The notes below the pieces were generated by a model that did no database searches, was not told the origin of the DNA, and worked only from the letters and a program-made list of their open reading frames with translations. A program made the position numbers and the translations under genes. A stretch of 64,000 nt of DNA from Pseudooceanicola sediminis (GTDB lineage: Bacteria > Pseudomonadota > Alphaproteobacteria > Rhodobacterales > Rhodobacteraceae), in the NCBI RefSeq assembly GCF_003575965.1, contig NZ_QWJJ01000001.1:186001-250000 (forward strand), given 5' to 3'. Numbering within the stretch: position 1 is the first letter of the stretch; each line of letters opens with the position of its first letter. This document shows, piece after piece, positions 25,648 to 34,289 of this stretch.

Positions 25648-27183
25648 ATGCAATCCGTTTTCGATCAGGGGGCCTGTGCGCCCTGCCCTGCGAGCTTCAA
25701 CCTGGCGGCATATGTCCTGGCCCCGGCTGCGACGCGGCCCGACAAGCTGGCGCTGGCCATCCTCGGCGCCGGTCAGGCGGAACGCTGGACCTTTGCACGA
25801 CTGGAGGCGGCGGTGCGTGGCACCGCGACCGGGCTGCTGGCGCAGGGCCTGGCACCGGGCGACCTGGTGGTGCTGCGCCTCGGCAACACCGTCGATTTTC
25901 CAATCGCCGATCTGGGGGCGATTGCTGCCGGCCTGGTGCCGGTGCCGACGTCGGCCCAGCTGACAGCACCCGAAGTGGCGCGGATGATCGCGAGCCTGCG
26001 CCCCGCCGCCATCCTGCACGCACCGGGTGTCGCCTGTCCCCAAACGCCCTGTCCTGTCATCTCCACAAGCGCCTTGCGTGCCATGCGCGATTTGGTGCCC
26101 GCGCCCTACGCGATGGGCGATCCCGATCGCCTTGCCTATGTCGTGTTTACATCTGGCACCTCGGGACGGCCGCGCGCCGTGGCCCATGCGCATCGCGCGA
26201 TCTGGGCGCGTCGGATGATGCACCACGGATGGTATGGCCTGGGCGGGGACGACCGCCTGATGCATGCCGGGGCCTTCAACTGGACCTTCACCCTGGGCAC
26301 AGGGTTGATGGACCCCTGGTCTGTCGGAGCGACCGCGCTGATCCCGGCCACGGGCATCGCGCCGCACCAGTTACCCGGGTTGATGCAGCAGCACGAGGTC
26401 ACGTTGTTTGCCGCCGCCCCCGGCGTCTATCGCAAGATCCTGCAGGCGCATCCCCGCATCGATCTGCCGCACCTGCGCCACGGCCTCGCGGCGGGAGAGA
26501 AGCTGTCGGCGACGATCCGTGAGGGCTGGCGCAAGGCCACCGGCGGCGGCGCTATTCACGAGGCGTTCGGCATGTCGGAATGTTCGACCTTCATTTCCGC
26601 CAGTCCCGCATCCCCCGCCGCACCCGGTGCGCTTGGCGCCCCGCAGCAGGGGCGCCGCGTGGCGCTGCTGGCCGGGGATGGCACCCCTGTGCCACTGGGC
26701 GCCGTCGGCACCATCGCCGTCCATGCCAGCGATCCCGGCCTGATGCTGGGCTATCTGAATGCGCCCGAGGACACCGCGGCGCGCTATTCGGGGGACTGGT
26801 TCGTGACCGGCGACCTTGGCACCATGGACGCCAGCGGCCAGATCACCTATCAGGGCCGCGCCGATGACATGATGAACGCCGGCGGCTACCGCGTCTCGCC
26901 GATCGAGGTTGAGGCGGCTCTGGCCGATCTGCCCGGCATCACCGAAATCGGCGTGACAGAGGTGGAGGTCAAAACCGATGCCCGCCTCATCGTCGCCTTC
27001 TACACCGGGCCGCAGGCGCTGCCCGACGATATGCTTCACCAGGCCGCCGCGACCCGGCTGGCCCGCTACAAACAACCGCGCGCTTTCCTGCATGTGTCCG
27101 ACCTGCCGCGCAATCCGAACGGAAAGCTGCAACGCCGCGCCCTTGGCGCGCTATGGGAGGCCCACATTGTCCGTCAAGCTTGA
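25648..27183 (+). CDS. AMP-dependent acyl-CoA synthetase/ligase
   Basis: 511 residues, ANL superfamily. P-loop YVVFTSGTSGRPRAVAHAHR (A3), EAFGMSEC (A5), SGDWFVTGDLG (A7), YQGRADDMMNAGGYRVSPIEVE (A8) and the catalytic Lys motif NPNGKLQRRAL near the C-terminus. It activates a carboxylic acid to acyl-AMP and then acyl-CoA; medium-chain or benzoate/cyclohexane-type substrates fit the family, but specificity cannot be read. It is followed by an overlapping FrnE-type gene and controlled presumably by the divergent XRE-cupin regulator. Confidence 0.92.
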   Translation: MQSVFDQGACAPCPASFNLAAYVLAPAATRPDKLALAILGAGQAERWTFARLEAAVRGTATGLLAQGLAPGDLVVLRLGNTVDFPIADLGAIAAGLVPVPTSAQLTAPEVARMIASLRPAAILHAPGVACPQTPCPVISTSALRAMRDLVPAPYAMGDPDRLAYVVFTSGTSGRPRAVAHAHRAIWARRMMHHGWYGLGGDDRLMHAGAFNWTFTLGTGLMDPWSVGATALIPATGIAPHQLPGLMQQHEVTLFAAAPGVYRKILQAHPRIDLPHLRHGLAAGEKLSATIREGWRKATGGGAIHEAFGMSECSTFISASPASPAAPGALGAPQQGRRVALLAGDGTPVPLGAVGTIAVHASDPGLMLGYLNAPEDTAARYSGDWFVTGDLGTMDASGQITYQGRADDMMNAGGYRVSPIEVEAALADLPGITEIGVTEVEVKTDARLIVAFYTGPQALPDDMLHQAAATRLARYKQPRAFLHVSDLPRNPNGKLQRRALGALWEAHIVRQA

Positions 27184-27892
27184 TATCCTGTCCGATCCGA
27201 TCTGCCCCTGGTGCTATATCGGCAAGACCCAGCTGGACCGCGCGCTGGCGCAGCGTCCGGCGCATCCCTTCGTCATCGAATGGCACCCGTTCCAGCTGAA
27301 CCCCGACATGCCGCGCGAAGGCATGGGGCGGCGCGACTACCTGGTCGGCAAATTCGGCGAAGACGGCGCGGACCGCGCCTATGGCCAGATCGCCGAGCAC
27401 GCGCGCAGCCTCGGGATCGAGGCGGATTTCGACGCGATCACCCGCACGCCCAACACGCTGGACGCGCATCGCCTGATCCATTGGGCCGGGCTGGAAAACT
27501 GCCAGGGGCCCGTGATCGACGGCCTGTTCGCCGCCAATTTCCGCGAAGGCCGCGACATCGGCCAGCATGACGTTCTGGCGGATATCGCCGACAGCGCCGG
27601 CATGGACGCCGCCCTGGTCACGCGCCTGCTGCAATCGGACGCCGATGTGCAGGCCATCCGCGACCGCGATGCCCATTCGCGCCAGATGGGCGTCAATTCG
27701 GTCCCCACCTTCATCGTCGCCAACAAGCACGCGGTGCCGGGCGCGCAGCCGGTCGAACTCTGGCTCAAGGTCATCGACGAGATCGCGCAGCAGATCGCCG
27801 CCGATGACACAGCAGACGACACAGCAGATGACACCGCAGAGGCTGCCGGCACGGCCGCGCCGCGCGGCCCCGGGGATACCACCCCCGAATAA
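27167..27892 (+). CDS. FrnE-like DsbA-family oxidoreductase
   Basis: 241 residues from a TTG start. Thioredoxin-fold 2-hydroxychromene-2-carboxylate isomerase/FrnE type: LDILSDPICPWCYIGKTQL with CPWC near residue 14, FQLNPDMP, NTLDAHRLIHWA, and cis-Pro GVNSVPTFIV. The start is TTG 27167, with GGGAGG 6 nt upstream, inside the last 17 nt of the synthetase gene. No Met precedes the conserved strand in this frame at a sensible place. The C-terminus carries an acidic tail from three 12-bp tandem repeats (27803-27838) giving DDTA units. The protein is cytosolic, with a probable redox role. Confidence 0.9.
   Translation: MSVKLDILSDPICPWCYIGKTQLDRALAQRPAHPFVIEWHPFQLNPDMPREGMGRRDYLVGKFGEDGADRAYGQIAEHARSLGIEADFDAITRTPNTLDAHRLIHWAGLENCQGPVIDGLFAANFREGRDIGQHDVLADIADSAGMDAALVTRLLQSDADVQAIRDRDAHSRQMGVNSVPTFIVANKHAVPGAQPVELWLKVIDEIAQQIAADDTADDTADDTAEAAGTAAPRGPGDTTPE
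27803..27838 (+). repeat. Three 12-bp in-frame tandem repeats
   Basis: Units GATGACACAGCA, GACGACACAGCA and GATGACACCGCA encode DDTA three times in the C-terminal tail of the FrnE-like protein. A slippage-prone minisatellite, it may vary in copy number between strains. Confidence 0.85.
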
Positions 27893-28074
27893 TGCCTGTC
27901 ATCCCGGATGGGGCGGTGCCTGCACTGGCCCGTTCCGCGCCGGATTGCGTGGCGCGCGGGGCCAGCTGTTCATTTGCGCACAGCCCGCTCCGCGCATCCC
28001 CGTGCGACCTGCGTCTGGCTTGGCCGCGCAATATCTGCTAGCGGCCAGCCCATTCAACTTTGAAAGGACTGCCC

Positions 28075-29286
28075 ATGGCGCGCCGATTGCACCCGGTGGA
28101 ATTCGTGGCCCTGATGGCGATGATGATGGCGACCGTCGCCTTCTCGATCGATTCAATGCTGCCTGCCCTCTCCGATATCGCGGCAGAGCTGACGCCGGAC
28201 AATGCCAACAACGCCCAGCTCGTCCTGTCGGCCTTCATGATCGGCATGGGCGTCGGTACGCTGTTTTCCGGCCCCCTGTCGGACAGTTTCGGGCGCAAGA
28301 CGGTGATCCTGTTCTGCGCCGCCATCTATATTCTTGGCGCTGTTCTGGCATGGCGCGCGCCCTCGCTCGAGCTGCTGATCATGGCCCGGATGCTTCAGGG
28401 GCTGGGGGCCGCCGGCCCCCGGGTGATCGCCATCGCCATCATCCGTGACCTGTATGCGGGTCGTGAAATGGCGAAGCTGGTCTCCTTCGTCATGATGGTC
28501 TTTACCATCTTTCCCGCGCTGGCACCCTTGCTGGGGGCGATGATCGTCGAATACGGCAACGGCTGGCGCAGCCTGTTCCTGGTGTTCTTTGCCTTTTCCG
28601 CCATCAGTTCTCTCTGGCTGGCGACCCGCCTCGATGAACCGCTGCCCGTGGAACGCCGCGTGCCCTTCAACCCGAAAAAGCTGCTGATCGCCCTGAAACA
28701 GATGCTGACCATCCCGATGGTGCGCCTGACGCTGCTGGTGCAGGTCATGGTGGTGTCGATGATGTTCACCACGATCAGCCTGATCGAACCGGCGTTTTCG
28801 GTGGTCTTCGACCGGGGGGCGGAATTTCCGTACTGGTTCTTCGCCCTTGGCGCGATGGCCGCGACCTCGTCGATGGTCAACGCGATCTTCGTCGTGCGCT
28901 TCGGTATGCGCAAGATCATCACGCTGGCGGTCGGCGGCTTTCTCCTCATCAGCCTGATCACGATGGCGATGTATTTCTTCGGCCCCGGCGGCACGCCGCA
29001 GTTCATCGTCTACATGATCTGGATGGCGGCGCTGTATTACCAGATCGGCCTGACACTGGGGAACCTCAATGCCCTCGCGATGGAGCCACTGGGCCATATC
29101 GCCGGCCTCGCCGCGTCGGTGATGGGGGCGATTTCCACAGTCGTCGGGGCCGTCGTCTCGACCCTGGTCGCGCAGACCTTCAACGGCACGATCTTTCCGC
29201 AACTGCTGGCCTGCACGATTTTTGCGCTGATCGCCCTGCCCGTCATGCTGCGCGTCGGCAAGCTTGAGCGCGTCCGCGACCAGTAG
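28075..29286 (+). CDS. MFS drug-resistance transporter (Bcr/CflA type)
   Basis: 403 residues, 12 predicted transmembrane helices. [23 protein letters not shown] starts helix 1; the MFS motif A loop reads [38 protein letters not shown] matches motif B/C of DHA1 Bcr/CflA exporters. Proton-driven efflux at the inner membrane is expected, with the substrate unknown. ATG 28075 (second Met of the frame) is chosen because GAAAGGA precedes it. A strong terminator follows. No regulator is adjacent. Confidence 0.92.
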   Translation: MARRLHPVEFVALMAMMMATVAFSIDSMLPALSDIAAELTPDNANNAQLVLSAFMIGMGVGTLFSGPLSDSFGRKTVILFCAAIYILGAVLAWRAPSLELLIMARMLQGLGAAGPRVIAIAIIRDLYAGREMAKLVSFVMMVFTIFPALAPLLGAMIVEYGNGWRSLFLVFFAFSAISSLWLATRLDEPLPVERRVPFNPKKLLIALKQMLTIPMVRLTLLVQVMVVSMMFTTISLIEPAFSVVFDRGAEFPYWFFALGAMAATSSMVNAIFVVRFGMRKIITLAVGGFLLISLITMAMYFFGPGGTPQFIVYMIWMAALYYQIGLTLGNLNALAMEPLGHIAGLAASVMGAISTVVGAVVSTLVAQTFNGTIFPQLLACTIFALIALPVMLRVGKLERVRDQ

Positions 29287-29309
29287 GATCGCCCGCAAAC
29301 TGCCACCAA

Positions 29310-29343
29310 AACGCGCGTCGGGCCGCCCGGCGCGCGTTTTTTC
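29310..29343 (+). terminator. Terminator of the MFS gene
   Basis: A 13-bp stem (AACGCGCGTCGGG / CCCGGCGCGCGTT, one T-G pair) around CCG is followed by TTTTTT (two of them closing the stem). Very strong intrinsic terminator. Confidence 0.92.
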
Positions 29344-29389
29344 TTCGCCAGCGCCAACAGCGCGGCGCAAATGTCGCAGGCACCTCACG

Positions 29390-29421
29390 GTATACAAAAG
29401 CATACACAGCTTTCCGTACAC
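29390..29421. promoter_or_regulatory. GTATAC-type dyad upstream of icd
   Basis: GTATAC-AAAA-GCATAC (29390-29405) is a near-perfect dyad, followed by a third related half-site GTACAC at 29416. It lies about 75-100 nt before icd. GTATAC dyads are typical of GntR-family operators, so a regulator controlling icd by carbon status is possible. No experimental basis. Confidence 0.35.
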
Positions 29422-29492
29422 CTCTCTTTAGGCTATGCAGGCGCAGAACCCCCGAAAGACCCCGATTCCTGTCAGGTGCAAGGAGCCTTCCC

Positions 29493-30707
29493 ATGACAAA
29501 GATCAAGGTAGCGAACCCCGTCGTCGAACTCGACGGCGATGAAATGACCCGCATCATCTGGGACTTCATCAAGCAAAAGCTGATCTTGCCCTATCTCGAC
29601 ATCGACCTGCTGTACTATGACCTCGGGATCGAGGAACGCGACCGTACCGAAGATCAGGTGACCATCGACGCCGCCAACAAGATCAAGGAAATCGGCGTCG
29701 GCGTGAAATGCGCCACCATCACCCCGGACGAAGCGCGGGTCGAGGAATTCGGCCTCAAGAAGATGTGGAAATCGCCCAACGGCACCATCCGCAACATCCT
29801 CGGCGGCGTCGTCTTTCGCCAACCGATCATCTGCCGCAACGTGCCGCGCCTCGTGCCCGGATGGACCTCGCCCATCGTGGTTGGCCGTCACGCCTTTGGC
29901 GATCAGTACAAGGCGACCGATTTCACCTTTCCGGGCAAGGGCCAGCTGACGATGAAATTCGTCGGAGAGGACGGCACCGAGATCGAGAAAATCGTCTATG
30001 ATGCGCCCTCTGCCGGGGTCTACATGGGCATGTACAACCTCGACCAGTCGATCCGCGATTTTGCCCGCGCCAGCTTCAACTACGGCCTGTCGCTGGGCTG
30101 GCCGGTGTATCTGTCGACCAAGAACACCATCCTCAAGGCCTACGACGGCCGCTTCAAGGATCTGTTCCAGGAGATTTTCGAGGCCGAGTTCGAGGACCAG
30201 TTCAAGGCCGCCGGTATCTGGTACGAACACCGCCTGATCGACGACATGGTCGCCTGCGCGCTGAAGTGGAACGGCAAGTTCGTCTGGGCCCTGAAGAACT
30301 ACGACGGCGATGTGCAGTCCGACACCGTGGCGCAGGGCTTCGGTTCGCTCGGCATGATGACCAGCCAGCTGATGACCCCCGACGGCCAGATCATCGAGGC
30401 CGAGGCGGCGCATGGCACCGTCACCCGCCACTACCGTCAGCACCAGGAGGGCAAGTCGACCTCGACCAACTCCATCGCCTCGATCTACGCATGGACCGGC
30501 GCGCTGAAACACCGGGCCAAGCTGGATGACAACGCCGCGCTGATGACCTTTGCCACGACCCTGGAAAAGGTCGTCGTCGACACGGTCGAGGGCGGTTTCA
30601 TGACCAAGGACCTGGCGCTGCTGGTCGGCCCCGATCAGGGCTGGCTGACGACCATCGGCTTTCTCGAAAAGGTCGACCAGAACCTCAACAAGGCGCTGGC
30701 GGGCTAA
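29493..30707 (+). CDS. icd: NADP-dependent isocitrate dehydrogenase
   Basis: 404 residues, the eukaryote-like homodimeric NADP-IDH class usual in alphaproteobacteria (not E. coli Icd). Marks: [20 protein letters not shown] at the N-terminus, [14 protein letters not shown] (substrate Ser loop), [56 protein letters not shown] and [20 protein letters not shown]. It makes 2-oxoglutarate and NADPH in the TCA cycle. Clear ribosome site AAGGAG. A single-gene unit with a terminator behind it. Confidence 0.98.
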   Translation: MTKIKVANPVVELDGDEMTRIIWDFIKQKLILPYLDIDLLYYDLGIEERDRTEDQVTIDAANKIKEIGVGVKCATITPDEARVEEFGLKKMWKSPNGTIRNILGGVVFRQPIICRNVPRLVPGWTSPIVVGRHAFGDQYKATDFTFPGKGQLTMKFVGEDGTEIEKIVYDAPSAGVYMGMYNLDQSIRDFARASFNYGLSLGWPVYLSTKNTILKAYDGRFKDLFQEIFEAEFEDQFKAAGIWYEHRLIDDMVACALKWNGKFVWALKNYDGDVQSDTVAQGFGSLGMMTSQLMTPDGQIIEAEAAHGTVTRHYRQHQEGKSTSTNSIASIYAWTGALKHRAKLDDNAALMTFATTLEKVVVDTVEGGFMTKDLALLVGPDQGWLTTIGFLEKVDQNLNKALAG

Positions 30708-30735
30708 GCCCCCCATTTTTCCGATCCATCCCCGG

Positions 30736-30762
30736 GGGGCGTGTCGAAAGGCGCGCCCCTTT
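30736..30762 (+). terminator. Terminator of icd
   Basis: GGGGCGTG / CGCGCCCC pair over 8 bp (one T-G) around an 8-nt loop, followed by TTT. It is 28 nt after the icd stop. Confidence 0.65.
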
Positions 30763-30765
30763 GAC

Positions 30766-30774
30766 TTATCCACA
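30766..30774 (+). other. Perfect DnaA-box match TTATCCACA
   Basis: It matches the strict E. coli DnaA consensus 9-mer. Only one strict copy is seen here, with none of the clustering, AT-rich unwinding element or dnaA/hemE neighbours of an origin. It could be a DnaA regulatory site or chance. Confidence 0.35.
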
Positions 30775-30834
30775 GGCGTACAAGCGTACGGCGTATTAAC
30801 GCCGACGGCGGCCGTGCCCGTCCACTGACGCAAT

Positions 30835-30870
30835 ACCGTCAAGATACCGACGTAGGACCGACAGTGCGAT
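30835..30870 (+). repeat. Phased ACCG array C
   Basis: ACCG at 30835, 30846 and 30857 (11-bp steps). Units are AATACCGTC, AGATACCGACGT (10-mer ATACCGACGT at 30844-30853) and GGACCGACAG, then TGCGATTTG, which matches the 3' flank of arrays B and D (TGCGGAT, TGCGATT). Confidence 0.8.
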
Positions 30871-31098
30871 TTGCCGCCCCGACCTTTGTTTAACAGGTGA
30901 TTCGCGCAAACCGGCAAAGGCCCGACGTCGGTGCACCCCGCCGCACCATTTGCCAAACCGAAACCCGGTCTTCCCCGGCCCGCAGGTCGGGCCGCGCCAC
31001 ACCACTCGGCACGATCATCTTTTCGCCCCACGACCCTAGCCGCCCTTCGTCGCGGCCCTATCTACCGGCGACAGGCAGGCAATCAGAACGAGGATAAC

Positions 31099-31626
31099 AT
31101 GCAGGCATTGCACAATTTTCCGCGCACGCACAGCGCCGCGATCGCGCCCCTGATCGATGAAACCATCACCGAGGGCCTGCACACCCTGACCCATGGCAGC
31201 GCCTCTGCCGGGATGCCCGCCAGCACCGATGTCTGGACGCTGGCCCTGCACTGCAACCCGTTCCGCAACACCCTGTCGCTCAGCGCCGATACACGCAGCA
31301 ATTCGGACGAGGTCGTGGCCCGGATGAACACCTTTTCCCGCGTCCATTTCAAACAGGAAATCGAGGATGGAAATTTTGCCAGCGCGCAACTCTGGCAGGC
31401 AAATCACGGTAGAAACATGGGGTTATCGGATTTCGCCCTGCCCGATATCGCCACCCGCCCCTTGCCTGAGACCCTGGTGCGCGGCGCGGATTTCTTTCTT
31501 GCGCTGACCGAAGGCATGATGCGTCATCAGCGTGCCCTGCTTGCCTGCTGCGCGCCCTCGGTGCCGGTGATCTTTGCCACCACCACCCATGACGAAGAGA
31601 TCGGCATGGTCTGGAGCGCGCGCTGA
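31099..31626 (+). CDS. Hypothetical protein, 175 aa
   Basis: I do not recognise this protein. ATG 31099 has GAGGAT upstream. It looks soluble: no signal peptide or membrane segment, helical N-terminus (HSAAIAPLIDETITEGLHTL) and a mid region of mixed strands (VWTLALHCNPFRNTLSLSAD). A Cys pair ALLACCAP lies near the C-terminus in a region of the form RGADFFLALTEGMMRHQRALLA. A bidirectional terminator follows, and array C lies 240 nt upstream. Coding is supported by the ribosome site, the terminator position and the absence of a better frame. Confidence 0.7.
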   Translation: MQALHNFPRTHSAAIAPLIDETITEGLHTLTHGSASAGMPASTDVWTLALHCNPFRNTLSLSADTRSNSDEVVARMNTFSRVHFKQEIEDGNFASAQLWQANHGRNMGLSDFALPDIATRPLPETLVRGADFFLALTEGMMRHQRALLACCAPSVPVIFATTTHDEEIGMVWSAR

Positions 31627-31690
31627 ATCTCGCCTCCAAACCCCTTGCCAGCCGACCCTTTGTCATTCAACCGCTTGTCACCACGCACAA

Positions 31691-31723
31691 AAAAAGGCCG
31701 GTCCCTCAGGACCGGCCTTTTCG
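31691..31723. terminator. Bidirectional terminator
   Basis: AAAGGCCGGTCC and GGACCGGCCTTT form a perfect 12-bp stem around CTCA, with an A run on the left and TTTT on the right. It serves both the rightward hypothetical gene and the leftward PfpI gene, which converge here. Confidence 0.92.
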
Positions 31724-31768
31724 TCTGACCCCACGTTGCGGGTCGGACAAACCATCAGGCGACAGCGA

Positions 31769-32329
31769 TCAAGCAGCCTGACGGTTATGCGTACCCTCTT
31801 GAATCTCTTCGACGATCTTGCCGACAAAGGCATCCAGATCGCCGGGATTGCGAGAGGTCACGATACCCTTGTCGCAGGCAACTTCGCTATCTTCCCACTT
31901 GCCACCGGCGTTGATCACATCGGTCTTGATCGAGGGATAGGACGTCACCGCGCGGTCCTTCACGATACCGGCTTCGACCAGCATCCAGGGCCCGTGACAG
32001 ATAGCACCTATCACCTTGCCGGCGTTGTGAAATTCCTTCACCAGCGCCACCGCTTCGGGGATCGTGCGCAGGATGTCGGGGTTGATCTGGCCGCCCGGCA
32101 GGACCAGCGCGTCGTAGTCGCTGACCTTGGCCGCGCTCAGCGCCAGGTCGGCCTCGGCCTCACGGCCCCAGTTGCCATCGTCCCACCCCTTCACGGCCTT
32201 GCCGTCGGGTGTGGCGACGTGCACCGTTGCGCCCTTGGCGCGCAGCTGATCGCGGGGCACTTCAAGCTCGGATTGCTCAAAGCCGTTGGTCGAAAGGACA
32301 AGGATACGTGCTTCAGTAATATTAGGCAT
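31769..32329 (-). CDS. PfpI/DJ-1 family protein (type 1 glutamine amidotransferase-like)
   Basis: 186 residues. DJ-1/PfpI marks: ILVLSTNGFEQSELEVPRDQLRAKG (conserved Glu), DALVLPGGQINPD, and the nucleophile elbow GAICHGPWMLVEAG with Cys-His. This is the subgroup of general stress protein 18/YhbO-like proteins, linked to repair of glycated proteins or proteolysis. Cytosolic. Single-gene unit converging on the bidirectional terminator. Confidence 0.94.
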   Translation of the reverse strand: MPNITEARILVLSTNGFEQSELEVPRDQLRAKGATVHVATPDGKAVKGWDDGNWGREAEADLALSAAKVSDYDALVLPGGQINPDILRTIPEAVALVKEFHNAGKVIGAICHGPWMLVEAGIVKDRAVTSYPSIKTDVINAGGKWEDSEVACDKGIVTSRNPGDLDAFVGKIVEEIQEGTHNRQAA

Positions 32330-32590
32330 GATTTTACCTTTCTCGTCTAAGTCTGTGGTCACGAAAGCAGGCTTTGCTTCGCGACGGGGCCTCGTTTTGC
32401 CCCTCGTCGACACAACAGTTGCCGCGCCGCATCGTTCCATCGCGATTACAGTGGCGGCGGGAACCTGCTGATCTGCGCAGCACAAATCCCTCCATCGCCA
32501 CGTCACGTCCGCCGCACGGCGGAATCCGCTGTTCGCCGCGGGTTCATCACCGTATAAAGGAAGTATTGCTGACCTATTATCCGGTGCCCC

Positions 32591-33217
32591 ATGCCCTCTC
32601 CGCTGACGATTCCGAACGAATTCCGCCAGAACCATACGCCGCTGGAGGATGTACAGGGCCTGTCGATCGCGCTGCTGACGGCCTCGGTCGGCCTTGTTTT
32701 CCTGACGCATCTCGGATTTCTGACGGGGCAGACCGCTGGCCTGGCGCTGATCATCTCCTACGTCACAGGCTGGGCTTTCGGCCCGGTCTTCTTTCTGGTC
32801 AACCTGCCGTTCTATGCCTTGGCCTGGAAGCGTCTTGGTGCGGAATTCACACTGAAATCAATGCTCTGCGTGACGATCCTGTCGGTGACGGTCGATTATC
32901 TGCCGCTGGGCCTGTCGTTCGAGCATCTCAACCCCGTGCTGGGCACGGCGATCTTCGGCGTGCTGACCGGCTATGGCCTGCTGGGCGTCTTTCGCCACAA
33001 GGGCAGCCTGGGCGGGCTGGGCGTGATCGCCCTGCTGATCCAGGATCGCACCGGGTTTCGGGCCGGCTATGTCCAACTCATTGTTGACGCAATGCTTTTC
33101 GCCATCGCCTTCTTTCTGTTCGATACGCGCACCGTTGGGTATTCGCTGTTCGGGGCGCTGATCCTGAATGGGGTCATTGCCTTCAACCATCGTCGCGACC
33201 GCTACATCGCGGACTAG
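32591..33217 (+). CDS. YitT-family membrane protein 1
   Basis: 208 residues, five to six predicted transmembrane helices. The family marker is GLTA/QTAGLALIISYVTGWAFGPVFFLVNLPFYALA together with GSLGGLGVIALLIQDRTGFRAG. YitT (DUF161) proteins are inner-membrane proteins of unknown or transporter-like function. It is followed 58 nt later by a close paralogue, so this is a tandem duplication. Both begin with the same motif (N-H-(T/S)-x-LEDVQG). Confidence 0.92.
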   Translation: MPSPLTIPNEFRQNHTPLEDVQGLSIALLTASVGLVFLTHLGFLTGQTAGLALIISYVTGWAFGPVFFLVNLPFYALAWKRLGAEFTLKSMLCVTILSVTVDYLPLGLSFEHLNPVLGTAIFGVLTGYGLLGVFRHKGSLGGLGVIALLIQDRTGFRAGYVQLIVDAMLFAIAFFLFDTRTVGYSLFGALILNGVIAFNHRRDRYIAD

Positions 33218-33275
33218 CTCTGGACACAAAGCACACCCACGCTTACCAGTCAGCGAAAGACGCAGAGGGGCGAAA

Positions 33276-33890
33276 ATGACCGAACCAACCCAGACATCGC
33301 ACAACCACTCGCTGCTCGAAGACGTTCAGGGCGTGCTGTTCGGGGCTACCATGGCCGGTCTCGGCATCGTCATCCTGACGCACCTCGGTCTGGTCACGGG
33401 ACAGACGGCGGGCCTTGCCGTTCTGATCTCCTACGTTACCGGGTGGAGCTTCGGACCCGTCTTCTTCGTGTTGAACATCCCCTTTTACTGGCTGGGATAC
33501 AGCCGCATGGGTCTGCGCTTTACGATCAAGACCTTCATCGCCGTTGCGCTGCTGTCGGTCCTGTCGAAATTCCTCGGCACTCAGATCGTCTTTGACAGCC
33601 TGACACCCTGGACCGGCGCGGTGATCTTCGGGATGATCACGGGCGCGGGTCTGCTGGCCCTGTTCCGCCACGGCGCATCGCTGGGTGGTGTCGGTATTCT
33701 TGCCCTCTATCTACAGGAAAAGACTGGGTTTCGTGCCGGTTACACGCAGCTCTGCTTTGATGCCTGCGTCTTTATCGCGGCCCTGTTCGTTCTGCCGCTG
33801 ACCTCTGTCATATGGTCGCTTCTGGGGGCCGTGATCATCAACCTGGTGATCGCGATCAATCACCGCAAAGACTGGTACGTCGCGACCTGA
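33276..33890 (+). CDS. YitT-family membrane protein 2
   Basis: 204 residues, paralogue of the preceding gene with colinear motifs: LLEDVQGVLFGATMAGLGIVILTHLG, GQTAGLAVLISYVTGWSFGPVFFVLNIPFYWL, GASLGGVGILALYLQEKTGFRAG and the final INHRKDWYVA. ATG 33276 is chosen by position before the conserved start, with AGAGGGG upstream. It is followed 10 nt later by an SMR transporter gene, so all three are probably one operon. The function is unknown beyond membrane location. Confidence 0.92.
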   Translation: MTEPTQTSHNHSLLEDVQGVLFGATMAGLGIVILTHLGLVTGQTAGLAVLISYVTGWSFGPVFFVLNIPFYWLGYSRMGLRFTIKTFIAVALLSVLSKFLGTQIVFDSLTPWTGAVIFGMITGAGLLALFRHGASLGGVGILALYLQEKTGFRAGYTQLCFDACVFIAALFVLPLTSVIWSLLGAVIINLVIAINHRKDWYVAT

Positions 33891-33900
33891 GGAGACTCCT

Positions 33901-34233
33901 TTGCCCACCTATCTGACGCTGATCATCGCGGTTGTGGCCGAAACCATCGGCACCACGGCGTTGCAGGCCAGCCAGCAGTTCACCCGGCCCATTCCCGCGC
34001 TGATCACGGTGCTCGGCTATGCGGCGGCTTTCTATTTCCTGTCGCTGACGCTGCGCACCATGCCCGTCGGCGTCGTCTACGCCCTCTGGAGCGGCCTCGG
34101 CATCGTCCTGATCGCCGTCATCGGGTTCGTCGTGTTCGGGCAGAAACTCGACCTGGCCGCGATCCTCGGCATGGGGCTGATCTTTGCCGGCATTGCGGTG
34201 ATCCAACTGCTGTCGAACACCACGCCACACTGA
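33901..34233 (+). CDS. SMR-family multidrug efflux protein
   Basis: 110 residues with four transmembrane helices and the SMR signature. The essential Glu is in LIIAVVAETIGTTAL (E14 region); YFLSLTLRTMPVGVVYALWSGLGIVLI follows. It works as a dimer, exchanging protons for quaternary or guanidinium compounds (EmrE, SugE types). The start is TTG 33901 with GAGGAG 6 nt upstream; no ATG is available at a sensible place. It is last in the YitT-YitT-SMR cluster. Confidence 0.94.
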   Translation: MPTYLTLIIAVVAETIGTTALQASQQFTRPIPALITVLGYAAAFYFLSLTLRTMPVGVVYALWSGLGIVLIAVIGFVVFGQKLDLAAILGMGLIFAGIAVIQLLSNTTPH

Positions 34234-34289
34234 CGCCCCCGCCGCAGTGTCCACCGGCCCGCCCGCAAATGGGCAGGCCGGTCGCGTTA

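Larger units (their letters stand above)
30763..31098. other. Intergenic region with a DnaA-box match and array C
   Basis: No gene. It contains a perfect DnaA-box match (30766-30774), two GCGTAC repeats and the dyad GGCGT-ATTA-ACGCC just after it (30776-30804), then phased array C (30835-30860). The remainder up to 31098 shows nothing recognisable. Confidence 0.45.

Noticed and set aside
30766-30860. Replication origin
   Set aside because: A single strict DnaA-box match without clustering, AT-rich unwinding region or origin-linked genes.
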